From the NCBI GenBank assembly GCA_036346205.1, contig JARFJB010002087.1, positions 7,681,501 to 7,745,500 of the forward strand: a stretch of 64,000 bases of DNA, given 5' to 3'. The DNA is from Vesta saturnalis (lineage: Eukaryota > Arthropoda > Insecta > Coleoptera > Lampyridae). The notes under the pieces are model-generated. The model was not told the origin of the DNA and ran no database searches. It worked only from the letters and a program-made list of their open reading frames with translations. The position numbers and the translations under genes are program-made. This document shows, piece by piece, positions 47,085 to 58,093 of this stretch. Position 1 is the stretch's first letter. The number at the start of each line of letters is the position of its first letter.

Positions 47085-48790
47085 TACAAGGTGTTCCACG
47101 TAAACCTTCAATTAGATGTTTCTAGAGTACCTACTGCGTGCATTACAATTCTGAAAATTTGTATACTGGGGTTTTTCGCAATTTCCAATTGATTAGAAAT
47201 ATTGTCAACTCGCTTATTTTAAATGTACTGTACCAATTTTTATTTTATTTTCAGATTGTACGTCAAATTTAAGGATAACTTTCATTAGCATACCCTATCC
47301 TTATCTTTAATAATTTTCGAGATATCTTGAGTTTTCACAAAAATGATCGAAAAACTTAGTTTCATTTACTCCATCATATCTTCGTTAGTATGGTACCAAC
47401 AACACGAGGATAGTAAGCGATCTTCTCCACAATACCTTCCAGGACAGATGGATGACAAACAACGGCCATCATCGTTCGCCGGACCTAACACCGTTAGATT
47501 TTAGCATCTGGGGATGTATTAAAAGCAAGGTTTATCAGGAACCACCCACTACTAAGGTAAATATGATAAACAGAGTATTGCATGCCTTTAATTCAATAGA
47601 GCCGCAATACATTTCCCGAGCTACTAGTAATGTAAGAATAAGGGTTGTAAAATGCCTGGAAGTAAACGTGCTAATTTCGAACGTTTATTGTAAAATTAAA
47701 ATTGATCACCACCTCATCAAACTACTCTGTAAATAGTTCCTAATAGATATGTTTCCTCTGCCGTCTACAATTGATGCATGTTGATAGACAGAAAGATATG
47801 TTCTTTAGTTTTTGCCGCATGTCTCTCTTCGAATACGAATTATATTGCTCTAACAATTCGATTGTACTCCCCATAAATAATAACTAAATTTAAGTCCTAC
47901 TTATGTTTAATAAATTTTTACGTTCTTATTGTTCAATATTGTTGATATTTAGAATAAATGCCTTTTGTATTGACTTGTATGAATTATTACAAATTAAAAA
48001 AAAAACTACTTTACTTGGTTTTTATTTTCAATATGAAAATAATACACTTCGGTGCAATTATTTCATTGATCACCTTATTTTTTTTTAATATATCTCATCA
48101 AACTATGCTAAATAATTAATGACATTTAAGTGACGTTTAAGGGTTTGGTTTCAAAGCCACACTGACAGTTAACCACCCCATTATTTTAGTGACAGCAACA
48201 ATGTCCAAATATCTTCAAATCCGTAATATTTATATAGGGAATGCAAATACCAATCGAAAAGGAATAAAAAAATGCGTGGATTGGCATAATAAAACACAGG
48301 GTGTTCCATTTCAAATAAGCGAGTTATTTGATTTTCAATTTGTCACAATTGGTACAGTAATTTTAGGCACCCTGTGTAAATCAAGCTAGCTTTCTTATAT
48401 CTCAGATATTCGATTATATTTCGTGATATATCTATTAAAATTTGAACTTCCTAGGTGAAAAACTAATGGAGATATGACGGAGTAAATGAAACTTTTTTGA
48501 TAATTTTTGTGAAAACTCAAGATATCTCAAAAATTATTAAAGATAAGGATAGGGTATGCTAATGAAAGTTACCCTTAAATTTGACGTACAATCTGAAAAT
48601 AAAATAAAAAATGGCCCATTCCATTTGAAATAAGCGAGTTCACGCCGACTTCCGCTAGAACCGAAAGTCGCACAACAATGACAATATTTTTAATCGATTG
48701 GAAATTACCCCAGTATACAAATTTTCAGAATTCTAATACACGCAGTACTCTAGAAACGTCTAACTGAAGGTCTACGTGGAACACCCTGTA
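47085..48790. mobile_element. Nested DNA transposon with TIRs of about 300 bp
   Basis: Ends TACAAGGTGTTCCACG (47085) and CGTGGAACACCCTGTA (to 48790), flanked by TATA on both sides (47081-47084, 48791-48794). TIRs extend to about 47395 and 48465. Inside is a plus-strand C-terminal transposase relic. A smaller inverted pair ACACAGGGTG/CACCCTGTGT at 48295-48378 may be a second, tiny nested insertion. Confidence 0.9.
47430..47730 (+). pseudogene. DDE transposase C-terminus in the nested element
   Basis: HHRSPDLTPLDFSIWGCIKS holds the third catalytic Asp box; KVNMINRVLHAFNSIEPQY and NVRIRVVKCLEVN follow. Upstream HTH and catalytic parts are deleted. Confidence 0.8.
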
Positions 48791-48829
48791 TATAAAAACT
48801 GTTCCTTCAGTTGTCAGAACCATTTTCAG

Positions 48830-49415
48830 AACGACTTTAAGACGAGCGTAATATTATTATGACTGCTAATGACAAACAAGCCAAACCTAACAAACAAACA
48901 TCGCTCAAGCATTCCATGGCACTTTTATGTTTGGGTACTGTTTATTTTTGCGAATACCGTAATATACACAGGCCATTTTGCTTCATAACGTCATTCCACT
49001 AGGCTTCTTCAAACGAAGCAAATCCCTATATCTTCAAGTACGAATGATACGAAATTTTTTAACTCAAGGTAGGCTTTTTCCCTATTAAATATAATAAATT
49101 AATACAAAAGCATAATCAACACAAATTGTATAGCTTATCCGGGGAGTGCAGATACATGCATGCCGCAAAATAGATGGAACGGAAATAACCTAAGATCGCG
49201 TTGCTCATAAAAAAAAATTGATATAGCTAAATACCTATTATAGACGATAAAAATATATACATGGATATTCGTAATTATATACACTAAGGAGAAAATATCG
49301 ATATATCCACCAAAATGTAATTATTGAAAGAAAAAAGATACCTAAATATACTCAAGTAATCTAAATATAAGACGAATTCAAAACCTGCATTAAGGTAACG
49401 ATAACCAAAAATTGG
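48830..49415. other. AT-rich interval, nothing recognised
   Basis: No supported feature. Confidence 0.4.
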
Positions 49416-49419
49416 CACA

Positions 49420-49648
49420 TTACAAAGTGTGACGTAACCCTGTAAACAGGGGTAAATATTTTTCTTTTGATTTAAAGGCAGTTCCGCCAGTCTTTTCCTT
49501 TAAAAATAAATGAGACGACTTTTAGAATATTTTTTTTGTTGGTTTACTTACAATGTTCATCCATTCTTTCCATCGGCCTTCAATTCTGTTTACGAATGCG
49601 GGCTGATAAAACAAGTACTGCAAAAAAAAACATATCTAAAATTCTCAT
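49420..49648 (-). pseudogene. Cecropin relic (copy F)
   Basis: Minus strand. Exon 1 (49648-49552) is 97 bp, the 93 bp of the intact genes plus a 4-bp insertion in the signal region after VLVLSA, which shifts the mature part out of frame. The donor GTAAGT is kept. The intron is 54 bp. Exon 2 (49497-49420) follows AAAG and reads EKTGGTAFKSKEKYLPLF before an early stop. It lacks the Gly-Lys-Lys end. The regular exon pattern makes cecropin descent clear. Confidence 0.82.
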
Positions 49649-49649
49649 T

Positions 49650-50436
49650 TTGAAAACATCTTTCGTACTTATGTTAGCAAATAAACAATACTGATGCGTA
49701 TTTTTTTCTATTTGGTTGCTAAGCGGTAAATATGGAAGTCTAGGTCACAAATATTGAAAAATTATTTCTCGTATCCATAGCAACCATCCACAGCATTCTC
49801 GAAACAAAGGCCAATGATTTAAAATTTTACGTTTTTTGGAAATAACTCTAGCACATTTTTTATTTTAATTAATTATAATTTTTAACTCTAGAACAGTTTG
49901 ATTTAGGTATAACAACATGTTACACTTTCCAGCAAATCTTATCGCTAATTCGATTACGTAACAAAAAATAGGGTGTACCATTAAAAACAAATTAATTTTT
50001 TTACATTTTTAGATCTGGCCGAAACATATTAAACCATTATTCTCAGGCAAAGACTTTTATTTTAAAAATGCATACTATAAAGGGATCTTTAAACTATACA
50101 CATAATTGGATTTTAACTTTTCATCTCCATCTAAATAGGAGGTACAGCCCATTTTGTAAACGTCAACCAGCTGTTAAGGTTTCGGAAAATAATTTTTAAC
50201 TCAAAAACCATTATAGATGGGCATGTATAGTTTCAATAAAAAAGATTCAAAGCTTTGGTTCCCATCCAAAAATGCAGAAACATATAGGGTGTCCCACTGA
50301 AAATAACAAAATAGATGGCGACTTCCGGTATAACTAGAAACGCTAGAAGTCTGAAAATATTTTAGTCGAACCCCATAGTTTTATTTTCGCCGCAACCTTA
50401 TAAACTTCTAATGAACGCTCTCGCTGAGATCCTGCA
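49650..50436. other. Non-coding, possible transposon ends
   Basis: GGGTGTACCATT (about 49973) and GGGTGTCCCACT (about 50287) resemble the starts of the TIRs of nearby DDE elements. No complete element resolved. Confidence 0.4.
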
Positions 50437-52412
50437 CACAAGCTGCCCCGGAAAGGTCTTCATAACGCTCTTACACATAGAGACCTCAAAATAAGTCGAT
50501 CTAACTAAACTTAGCTTAGTCCAAAAGTTGTATTAACCGAGCTACAGGCTGTCAAAGTTGAACAAATAAATCACATTTTCCTTCGACTAATTCGGGCTAA
50601 TTTCACGAAATTTGGTATACAGCGGTTTCTTGGGATGAGAAATTCAAATTTGTGAACGATTTTGTTGTATCTCCTAGAGGGTGGCACAAGCGACGATTAG
50701 AAGGCCTTAAATTCACTATAACTTTTTTATGCCACAGTGTATGTCATATTGGGCATAATAAATATTTTTCCCTATCTTTTCCAGTTAAAAAGACATACTT
50801 TATTGAACTCGCTAGAAGCAACCCTTTCCGAGAAAAACCCATCTGAAGCTGATGACGCAATTACGTCAGAATGAGTCGAAAGCTATTACAAGGTATTGCA
50901 ATTTTTTTAAGACTTCAACAAATGTAAAAGATATTTCCTTGTTTGACACATTGTGAACTCTAGACACTCTCTCGGTATTTCCTTGACAATACCCAAAAAC
51001 CAATAACACATCGGTATATTGCCATAGTTTCAACTAAATAAAACTACTATCACATTTAAGTAACGTTTACTACTAAATTTTCTTAATAATTAATAATTTA
51101 AAAAACTTATCCAAATTTTCATCATTACCGGGCAATATACCAATGTTATTGTTTTTTTTTTGACATTTTCAAGGGAGTAGCCGAGAGTGTATCAGAGTTT
51201 ACTCATACTCATACACCAAGTCATCCAACGTTTGCTGTAGTGGATAGAGGTCTTCGAGAAACCGGTCGCTTAGCTCCTGAAACCACTGATTACTCAAACA
51301 AAAATAAAAAAATTCCAAAATTAAATAATCATTACTAGGCCGCGTTCTAGAAAAATTCCTGAAATTGAGGGAGACATTTTAGAACGTATTGGGGAAGATC
51401 CGGAACTAAGTACAAGACTTAGTAGAGAAATAAGGGTGTCTAAAGCTACCATTAATAGAACACTTAGAGAGCAGCTGCTACATTTATACCATAAGCAGCC
51501 AGTCTCTGACATCTTATCCCATGATCCTGAGGTGCGATTAGTTTTTTGTCGATTTATCAACGTGCAAAGAGAAATTGATTTTAACTTTCAAAAAAACATT
51601 TTGTTCCACGAAGCGTGTTTGACACCAATTTTCATAACAAACACGTTTATGTAGACCAAAATCCGAATGCAATTAAAGTTAGACATTTTCAACATGAATA
51701 AGATTAATGTGTGGACAGGGCTAATAGGAAATATTATTGTTTACCCTATTATTTTACCGCAAAGATTAACGGATGAAATTTACTTGCAACATCTTCAAAA
51801 TATGCTGCCAGGTTTACTAGAGGATTTACCTCTACAAGTTCGGAGAGATATGCGGTTCATGCACGATGGGGGTCCACCACATTTTTCATTACCTGTTCGA
51901 AATTACTTAAATGAACACTGCCGAAACAAATGAATAAGTAGAGTTATTGATGATGCTCCTGTGAATTGGCCACCACGTTCCCCCGACTTAAATCTATCAG
52001 ATTTTTTTTATGGGGTCATATTAAGTCCGTGGTTTACATGACTCTACTAGAAAATGAAAACCAGCTCTGGCAGCGTATTCCGTATGCAGCAAATAATCTT
52101 CTAGTTAATGAATAAATTATGCAAAAGGTTTTTAATGTTCTGCGTCGTGTAAATTGTTGCATGCGTGAAAACGGCGAGCATTTTGATCAGTTTTATGACA
52201 TATGTTTGTATTTGCATTTAAGTTTTCAGTTTAATTTTTGTGTTAATTAGTCGAAAGATATTAAATAAAATGTGATTTTTTTGGTCAACTTTGAAATCCT
52301 GTAGCTCGGTTATTATCAACTATTGAACTAACGTAAGTTTAGCTAATTGACTTATTTTGAGGTGTACTCTATGTGGAAGAGCGTTGTAAAGACCTTTCCG
52401 AGACACCTTGTA
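50437..52412 (+). mobile_element. DUF4817/DDE transposon with TIRs of about 200 bp
   Basis: Left end ACAAGCTGCCCCGGAAAGG (about 50438) pairs with CCTTTCCGAGACACCTTGTA (to 52412), and inner TIR parts (GAGCTACAGG/CCTGTAGCTC, TCAAAGTTGA/TCAACTTTGA) pair as well. Likely parent family of the MITE at 24353. Confidence 0.85.
51180..52210 (+). pseudogene. DDE transposase of the 50437 element, inactivated
   Basis: HTH region PSHPTFAVVDRGLRETGRLA, then a second HTH-like ELSTRLSREIRVSKATINR, NILFHEACLTPIF (first catalytic segment, with the usual Asp-Glu altered to His-Glu), NVWTGLIGNIIVYPIIL, DMRFMHDGGPPHF (second Asp) and VNWPPRSPDLNLSDFFYG (third). Stops near 51651 and 51931 and a frameshift near 52010 break it. 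Altogether about 340 codons, typical for the family. Confidence 0.85.
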
Positions 52413-52414
52413 TA

Positions 52415-52730
52415 TAATACTTCTACCAGTTTTCAATTTCGATTGATTATTATTATTTTTCCTTGCGATTTCTTATACACAAAACATCTATTGCGACTTA
52501 TACACAACACACAACAACTGTCACATTTAATCTGAAAGTTGGCAAACAAATAATATTTTTTGCTATTCAGTGTAATTTTATATTTAAAGTGAAAAGTAAT
52601 CCTGAGAAATGTGATAGATTTGGAAATTTTCAGTTAGGGAAACAAACATTTCTCAATACTAATGTAAATCAATTTCGAGATGGCAATTATGTTGTGTATT
52701 GTTTAAATACATTAAGAAGTATTTAATCAA
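52415..52730. other. Non-coding interval, nothing recognised
   Basis: Open frames 52347-52535 and 52463-52726 show no recognisable domain. Confidence 0.4.
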
Positions 52731-52735
52731 GTGTT

Positions 52736-52750
52736 GGGAATCCCCTTATC
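52736..52750 (+). promoter_or_regulatory. κB plus GATA module upstream of cecropin relic G
   Basis: GGGAATCCCC (52736-52745) fits the κB consensus GGGRNWYYCC fully and overlaps CTTATC, a GATA motif (52745-52750). The layout is as in copies A-D, here before a dead gene. Confidence 0.7.
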
Positions 52751-52877
52751 CGTTTATTGGTACCAATATGTTTATTGATATGTTATTAACCTACGATAAC
52801 TCATACAAAATAACTTGTAGTTTCCCAACTACATTTTCTAACGCTAAACAAATATATAGTAAAAAAATCGACAGAGA

Positions 52878-53082
52878 TGCATGACTTGTTTTATCCTCAT
52901 CTGTAAATTTGTCACCGATGGAAAGGATGAAAAAAAATTGTAAGTAAAAAACAGCTAAAAAAGAAGTTCAAAAGTTGAATTATTCATTTTTATAGGAAAA
53001 ATATGGCAAACATGTCTTTAAACCAGCAGAAAAATCGTCACATGTAGTACAGGAGTAGGCAGCAGTTGTGGGAAAGAAATAA
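52878..53082 (+). pseudogene. Cecropin relic (copy G)
   Basis: The exon 1 tail (to 52939) preserves the RWKG coding pattern in one frame, but a TGA replaces the second Trp codon and the signal part is shifted and shortened. A 56 bp intron follows (GTAAGT...ATAG). Exon 2 (52996-53082) reads EKYGKHVFKPAEKSSHVVQE, then a TAG, then AAVVGKK and TAA. It is 9 bp shorter than normal exon 2. The promoter-like flank remains recognisable to 52731. Confidence 0.8.
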
Positions 53083-53720
53083 ATTAAGCTCTTAATTCAT
53101 TTTTTACTTATTGTGTATTACTTATTGGTTTGTACTTGTAATCAATTTACTTCAAATTTAGTTCAATATTTTATTTCCATTGATATGTAGTCAATCTAAA
53201 TAAAATATTTGACAACCCGAAGGGTTCCCATTTCCGTGCCTTTTTAGGGCTATGATATCGAGATCCCCTCTGAGTGTTCAATAACAACCTTTTGGAGATG
53301 TTTTAATGTTTTTTATATATTTAATGTTATGAATTTAAATCGTGAAAATTTACTTTTTCATATTCTAGTGAGTTTTTGTTAATTTGATGAATTGAGAAAA
53401 TTTGTGAATTTCATTTGACAGAAAATTTAAAATTATTTGCATCTTGGGATTCTAAGAAAATGCGTCTTACACTATCCATTAAACTTAATTATCTGTAAAA
53501 TGCATAAATCTAAATTCAAGTTTTAAATATTTAGACTTTATTATTCGCAAAACAATAAAGCTATAAGTTATCAAAATACATTCAACAATATGAAACCAGA
53601 AATTAATAATCTTTCATCATTGGCACACTATTTTTGATTTAATTGTATTTGGGAATGTATCTCTTTTAATTACAACTAAATTCTAGGATGTCCATAATAT
53701 AAATGAAAATATGTAATAGT
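53083..53720. other. AT-rich interval, nothing recognised
   Basis: No supported feature. Confidence 0.4.
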
Positions 53721-53728
53721 TGAGTATT

Positions 53729-53814
53729 GGTACTCCCCTTTTGCATTTAACTAGTATACATGTTTGGATAAACATTTAGATAACTTTTGTTTTGTTATGC
53801 GAGAACTTTAAATA
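53729..53814 (+). promoter_or_regulatory. Promoter of cecropin-like copy H
   Basis: κB-like GGTACTCCCC (53729-53738), AGATAA (53778-53783), and a weak TATA-like TTTAAATA (53807-53814) about 62 bp before ATG. No GATA motif abuts the κB-like site, unlike copies A-D. Confidence 0.5.
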
Positions 53815-53875
53815 GCAGGAAAGTTATTTGTAGTGCATTATCATTATATTTTCGTACACATAGCATACTTTGAAA

Positions 53876-54114
53876 ATGAAAATGTATCTTATTTTTGTTT
53901 TAGCACTGTTTGTTTTATGTGCATTCGTAAACAATACAGAAAGCAGATGGAGAGGATGGAAAAAAATTGTGAGTAATTTATTTTTAAAAATATATTATAA
54001 CAAGTTATGTTATCTTAGGAAAAATTTCGAAAAAACGAATTCAAAACTACTGAAAATGGTTTGCTCGTTGTTCAAGAGTATTCAGGATTTACAGCACTTG
54101 TAGGGAAAAAATAG
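53876..54114 (+). CDS. Diverged cecropin-like peptide precursor (copy H)
   Basis: Exon 1 is 53876-53968 and exon 2 is 54019-54114, with a 50 bp intron (GTGAGT...TTAG). The 62-residue precursor keeps the frame, exon lengths and intron position of copies A-D. The start is taken at ATG 53876 because it matches the other copies' position. Signal MKMYLIFVLALFVLCAF; predicted mature start RWRGWKKI, then EKFRKNEFKTTENGLLVV, ending TALVGKK. The hinge Pro is lost (LLVV for LPVV) and the second exon is more acidic and polar, so antibacterial helix amphipathicity may be reduced. It may have a changed activity or be at an early stage of decay. The nearest relative in the window is the exon 2 relic at 19407. 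Confidence 0.8.
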
Positions 54115-54440
54115 TAATTTCTGCCATAAAGATTTGTTATTATTTATTCGTTATATTTGTAATAAATTCTTTAACATGGTGCATTTTATGTTTTTCAATC
54201 GAGGAAACCTTTTTTTTTCCAAGAACTAAGGGAACGTGTAATATTAAGTTTATTCCATTTAAGATAATAAGGTTTGCTAATTAAATAAACAACGAGTACC
54301 CGGAAGTGCTTGTTTTCAAACTATCGCTAATATGTTATTACTTACTGATATTTAAATTCTCCAATGAACAAATAATTTTACTTTCTACCAATTTGGTATT
54401 TTACACAAAATCTCATTTACGGGTGAAACAAAAATACTCT

Positions 54441-54836
54441 ATGTGCGTATACTGTGCGTGTGCGTGTGCGTGTGCGTGTGTGTGTGTGTGAGTGTGCGTG
54501 TGCGTGTGTGTGTGCGTGTGCGTGTGCGAGTTCGGCTGCGTGTGGGTGTACGTGTGCGGGTGCGTGTGCGTGTGCGTGTGTGTGTGCGTGTGCGCGTGCG
54601 TGTGCGTGTGTGAGTGCGTGTGCGTTTCGTGTGCGTGTGCGTGGACGTGTGCGTGTGCGTGGACGTGTGCGTGTGCGTATGCGTGTGTGTGTGCGCGTGT
54701 GCGTGTGTGCTTGTGAGAGTGCGTGTGCGTGTGAGTGTGCGTGTGCGTGTGCGTGTGCGTGTGCGCGTGGGTGTACGTGTGCGTGTGCGAGTGCGTGTGC
54801 GTGTGCGTGTGCATGTGCGTGTGAATGTGTGTTTTA
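54441..54836. repeat. GTGCGT hexamer satellite
   Basis: About 395 bp of GTGCGT/GTGTGC hexamers with variants (GTGGAC, GTGAGT, TTCGGC). Opposite strand orientation to the arrays at 2250 and 44190. Confidence 0.97.
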
Positions 54837-54844
54837 AACACCAC

Positions 54845-55900
54845 ATAAGCTAACAGTAGTTGGAATCTTCTAACAAAATGGTGCTGATTATATTACCAAT
54901 TCAGCATCAGTGGAAAAATATTACACACAGGTAATTCCACAGGTTTGTATAATTATTTGTAATATACGAAATAACTATCATTTTCAAACTAAAACCTAAA
55001 TAGACGAGATCATTCCTGATAAACACAATGTAATCCAATAAGCCAGGTAGTCAAGGTGTAAAGTTACGTTAATAGATAGATACATGCTTTATATTAACCA
55101 ATGAAATACCATAAATTTTAAAATTCAGACCAATCGGAATAAAATATCAGCGACTATTGTACTAGAGAAATAGTCGCTTGTGTTTCTGTTTTTTTGTATT
55201 TTTGTATTCAGTTAATAAAATGTTTTCTAATTTTTATTCTGAAGCTAATTCTTTCTAAATATAACACGGCCTTGATAAATGTTTTTAATGTTTTACAATT
55301 TGATTCGACATAATTTTGGCATTAATAGTCTTTGATTAAAACCCTCGAGCTAAAGCTCTCAGGCTTTAATCAGATTATTAATGTCAAAACTATGCCTCAT
55401 CAAATTGATACTAAAATTTTTTCGAAATTTAGACGCAACAAGAATAGCCGACTTTTTACCCAGGTTTTGGTATATTACCCTTGTCTATTGGTGGCGAGAC
55501 TTCCTCTCCGCTTCACAGATGGCCTGATCTTAGTTCTTGTTTGGACAAGTATGTTATCTTGAAAAATATAGTTTGTTATACTCTACTTAGAAGATTCAGG
55601 CAATTATTGGAGTCGTCATTTGATTGGCACAGTTAGAATGTGTTATTGTATCTATCGATATCAAGTTTTACACCAAAAATGTGCGGGTACGGCATTACGA
55701 ACTATGTAAATACTAAAACAGCCTTTATACAAGTAACAAGTTATTATTATTGAGAATGAAGGAATTCGGCAGGTCATGGAAAACAAACATTTTAGCCACA
55801 GTAAGAGCAACCCTTTACATAGCATTAGTCGCTTTATTTGCTAATTTATCTTAAATAGCATTTGAAAAAGATAGTTTTAAGTTTCGCAAATGTAGTGAAA
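54845..55900. other. AT-rich interval, nothing recognised
   Basis: The open frame 55332-55562 has no recognisable domain. Confidence 0.4.
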
Positions 55901-55902
55901 AA

Positions 55903-56430
55903 ATGGAATTAACTCCAGAACATTTTCGCATAATGATTTATTGTAGCTTTGGAAGAGGTTTAAGTACGTACGACTGCGAAGAAATCAGCGTTTGGTAATC
56001 AGGCCCTTTCGTTGGCAACAATTTAAAGATAGTACAAGGAATTCGAACGTGGAAGAACTACAGTTGATCACCAGAAAGGTACAGGTACCTCTGTGACAGA
56101 GGAAAACATTGCTGCTGTGAAGAAGATTATGGAAGCAGATAACAGAACTAGTTATGCCGTAATAGAAGCTCAACTAGGAATAGGGCCCTCATCTGTGGAA
56201 ACAATAATATACGACCATCTTTATCTGAAAAGTGCTAGGTCGTTTTGTACCCCATCATCTTACAAATCTTCAAAAAGCAGAACGAGTACGAATTTGCCAC
56301 GAAACTCTAACAATGCTTAAGAATGGTGGACACCAAATTTTGCCGAAAATTATAACAGGCGATGAAACTTACATACCATTTTTCGGCATGCCAACTCGAC
56401 AAGAGAGTTATAATCAAACTCCGCGGCCAT
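55903..56430 (+). pseudogene. Mariner transposase, N-terminal relic
   Basis: Starts MELTPEHFRIMIYCSFGRGL, a mariner N-terminus, then after shifts GTSVTEENIAAVKKIMEADN, the linker before the second HTH. SYAVIEAQLGIGPSSVETII follows, and finally ITGDETYIPFF, corresponding to the catalytic (V/I)TGDE(T/S)W motif with the Trp changed to Tyr. It ends near 56430, where the minisatellite begins. Confidence 0.85.
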
Positions 56431-57760
56431 TTTGTTAATAAGTATAACGTCATAATCAAATTCCGCGGTCATTTCGTTTTTAATTAAGAGACATAATAAA
56501 ATTCCACGGCCATTTTGTTTTTAATTATGAGTCATAACCAAATTCCTACGCCATTTTGCTTTTAATTATGAGACATAATCAAATATCGTGGCATTTTGTT
56601 TTTAATTATGACGTCATAATCAAAGTCGCCTGTCATTTCGTTTTTAATTATGAGTCATAATCAAATACAGCGGCCATTTTGTTTTTAATTATGACGTCAT
56701 AATAACATTCCGCAGGTATTTTGTTTTTAAATTATGAGTCATATTTAAAGCCCCCTGTCTTCGTTTGTTAACTGTGACGTTACAATCAAATTCCTCCGCC
56801 ATTTTGTTTTTAATTATGAGTCATCATCAAATTCCGCGGCCATTTTGTTTTAATTATGAGTCATAACCAAATTCCTACGCCATTTTGCTTTTAATTATGA
56901 GACATAATCAAATATTGCGGCCATTTTGTTTTTAATTATGACGTCATAACCAAGTCCCCTGTCATTTCGTTTTTAATTATGAGTCATAATCAAAGTCCCC
57001 TGTCTTTTCGTTTGTTAACTGTGACGCCACAATCAAATTCCTCCGCCATTTTGTTTTTAATTATGAGTCATAATTAAATTGTGGTGGTAGCAATGTAGGA
57101 AAGGAGTGGTACAGATTAAGGCCAATTATTTTAATAATGAGTCATAACAAAATTCCTCTGCTATTTTGTTTTTAATTATGACGTCGTAATCAAACTCGTC
57201 GGCCATTTTGTGTTTTTATTATGAGTCGTAATTAAATTTCAGGGACAGTCGAGTCTGTCAGATCAAACTTCAGTTATTTTAATTATGAGTCATCATCAAA
57301 GTCTTCGACCATGGCGGAAAATTGTGTGAAACCCTCATGCTAGCGCATAAGACAGGCCTTCGGACCTTGCTTTAGGGTCTTAGCGTGTGGGGCAGGCGTG
57401 GGTATGATCAAAGTCCAATTATTTTAATTACGAGTCATAATCAAAGCCATTTTGTGATGGTGGGAAATTTTGAATTGTATTCTAATTAAAGGGTGGTAAC
57501 ACTAACTTGCAAGACAGGTACAGATCGTAGGAATTTGCTCGCAGGTCTTAGCCCCCTGTTACGGATCACTTTTTAATTATGCGCCAAAATCAAGTTCCTA
57601 TCACAGTCTTTTTGTTTTAATTGCGAGTTATAATCAATGGCCTGTACCATTTTGTTTTTAAATATGCGTCATAATTAAATCGTGGAGCTAGTCGCGTGGG
57701 GCAGATCAAAGTTCAATTATTTTAATTATGAGTCATAATCAAAGCCGTCGGCCATTTTGT
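56430..57760. repeat. Minisatellite of units about 43 bp with bZIP-like palindromes
   Basis: Units of the type TTATGAGTCATAATCAAA...CGCGGCCATTTTGTTTTTAAT repeat from 56430 to about 57230, then more sparsely to 57760. The unit core alternates TGAGTCA (about ten copies) and TGACGTCA (three copies, plus variants). A higher-order period is visible: 56530-56640 recurs at about 56862-56970. Confidence 0.9.
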
Positions 57761-58093
57761 TATGGTGGGAAATTTGAATCGTATTCTAATAAGAGGTGGT
57801 AACATTAACCTGCAAGACAGGTACAGATCGTTGGAACTTGCTCGCTCAAAGAAACTTAACCCAATCAATTTCCGTATTATAAATGTAACTGATTTAAGTC
57901 CTTAACGGTGCGAACCGTTTTAACGTCACCATTCATTTTAACTTTAATCAATCCATCTGTGGACCACATGCTTTTCTTCTACAACAAAAACAAATTGTAC
58001 TCAGGTTCCTAAGTACCTACTTATATAAATAAGCCCCCTGTCTAAACTGTAACTTTTAGTCGAATTTTAAATTTCAAACTACAACAGTAATTT
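57761..58093. other. Non-coding interval, nothing recognised
   Basis: Starts with the edge of the minisatellite-like region; no feature supported. Confidence 0.4.

Larger units (their letters stand above)
46010..48823 (-). pseudogene. DDE_3 transposase interrupted by another transposon
   Basis: It starts at ATG 48823-48821, MVLTTEGTVFI, then is split after the Ile codon by the element 47085-48790. It resumes at 47080 with VEDYFGSYGSGRVNGPNLKQ, followed after a frameshift by FNKAAPSKRMMSAIVGKF. Further down come FLKNIWFSDERHAHPNG (first catalytic Asp), an intact-looking VRDLRNFCRV stretch and a C-terminal region at 46440-46110. The HTH and first DDE part are recognisable; stops and shifts are many. 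Removing the insertion and one TATA restores the frame across the junction. Confidence 0.85.

Noticed and set aside
47452..47736. Host gene candidate
   Set aside because: RSPDLTPLDF is the C-terminal catalytic box of DDE transposases, and the frame lies within a TIR element.
48189..48389. A 66-codon open frame
   Set aside because: Half of it is made of TIR-like sequence (ACACAGGGTGTTCC...CACCCTGTGT); no independent evidence of coding.
56430..57760. Possible CRISPR-like or telomeric repeat array
   Set aside because: Units are contiguous and variable with no unique spacers, and the genome is eukaryotic; this is a minisatellite.
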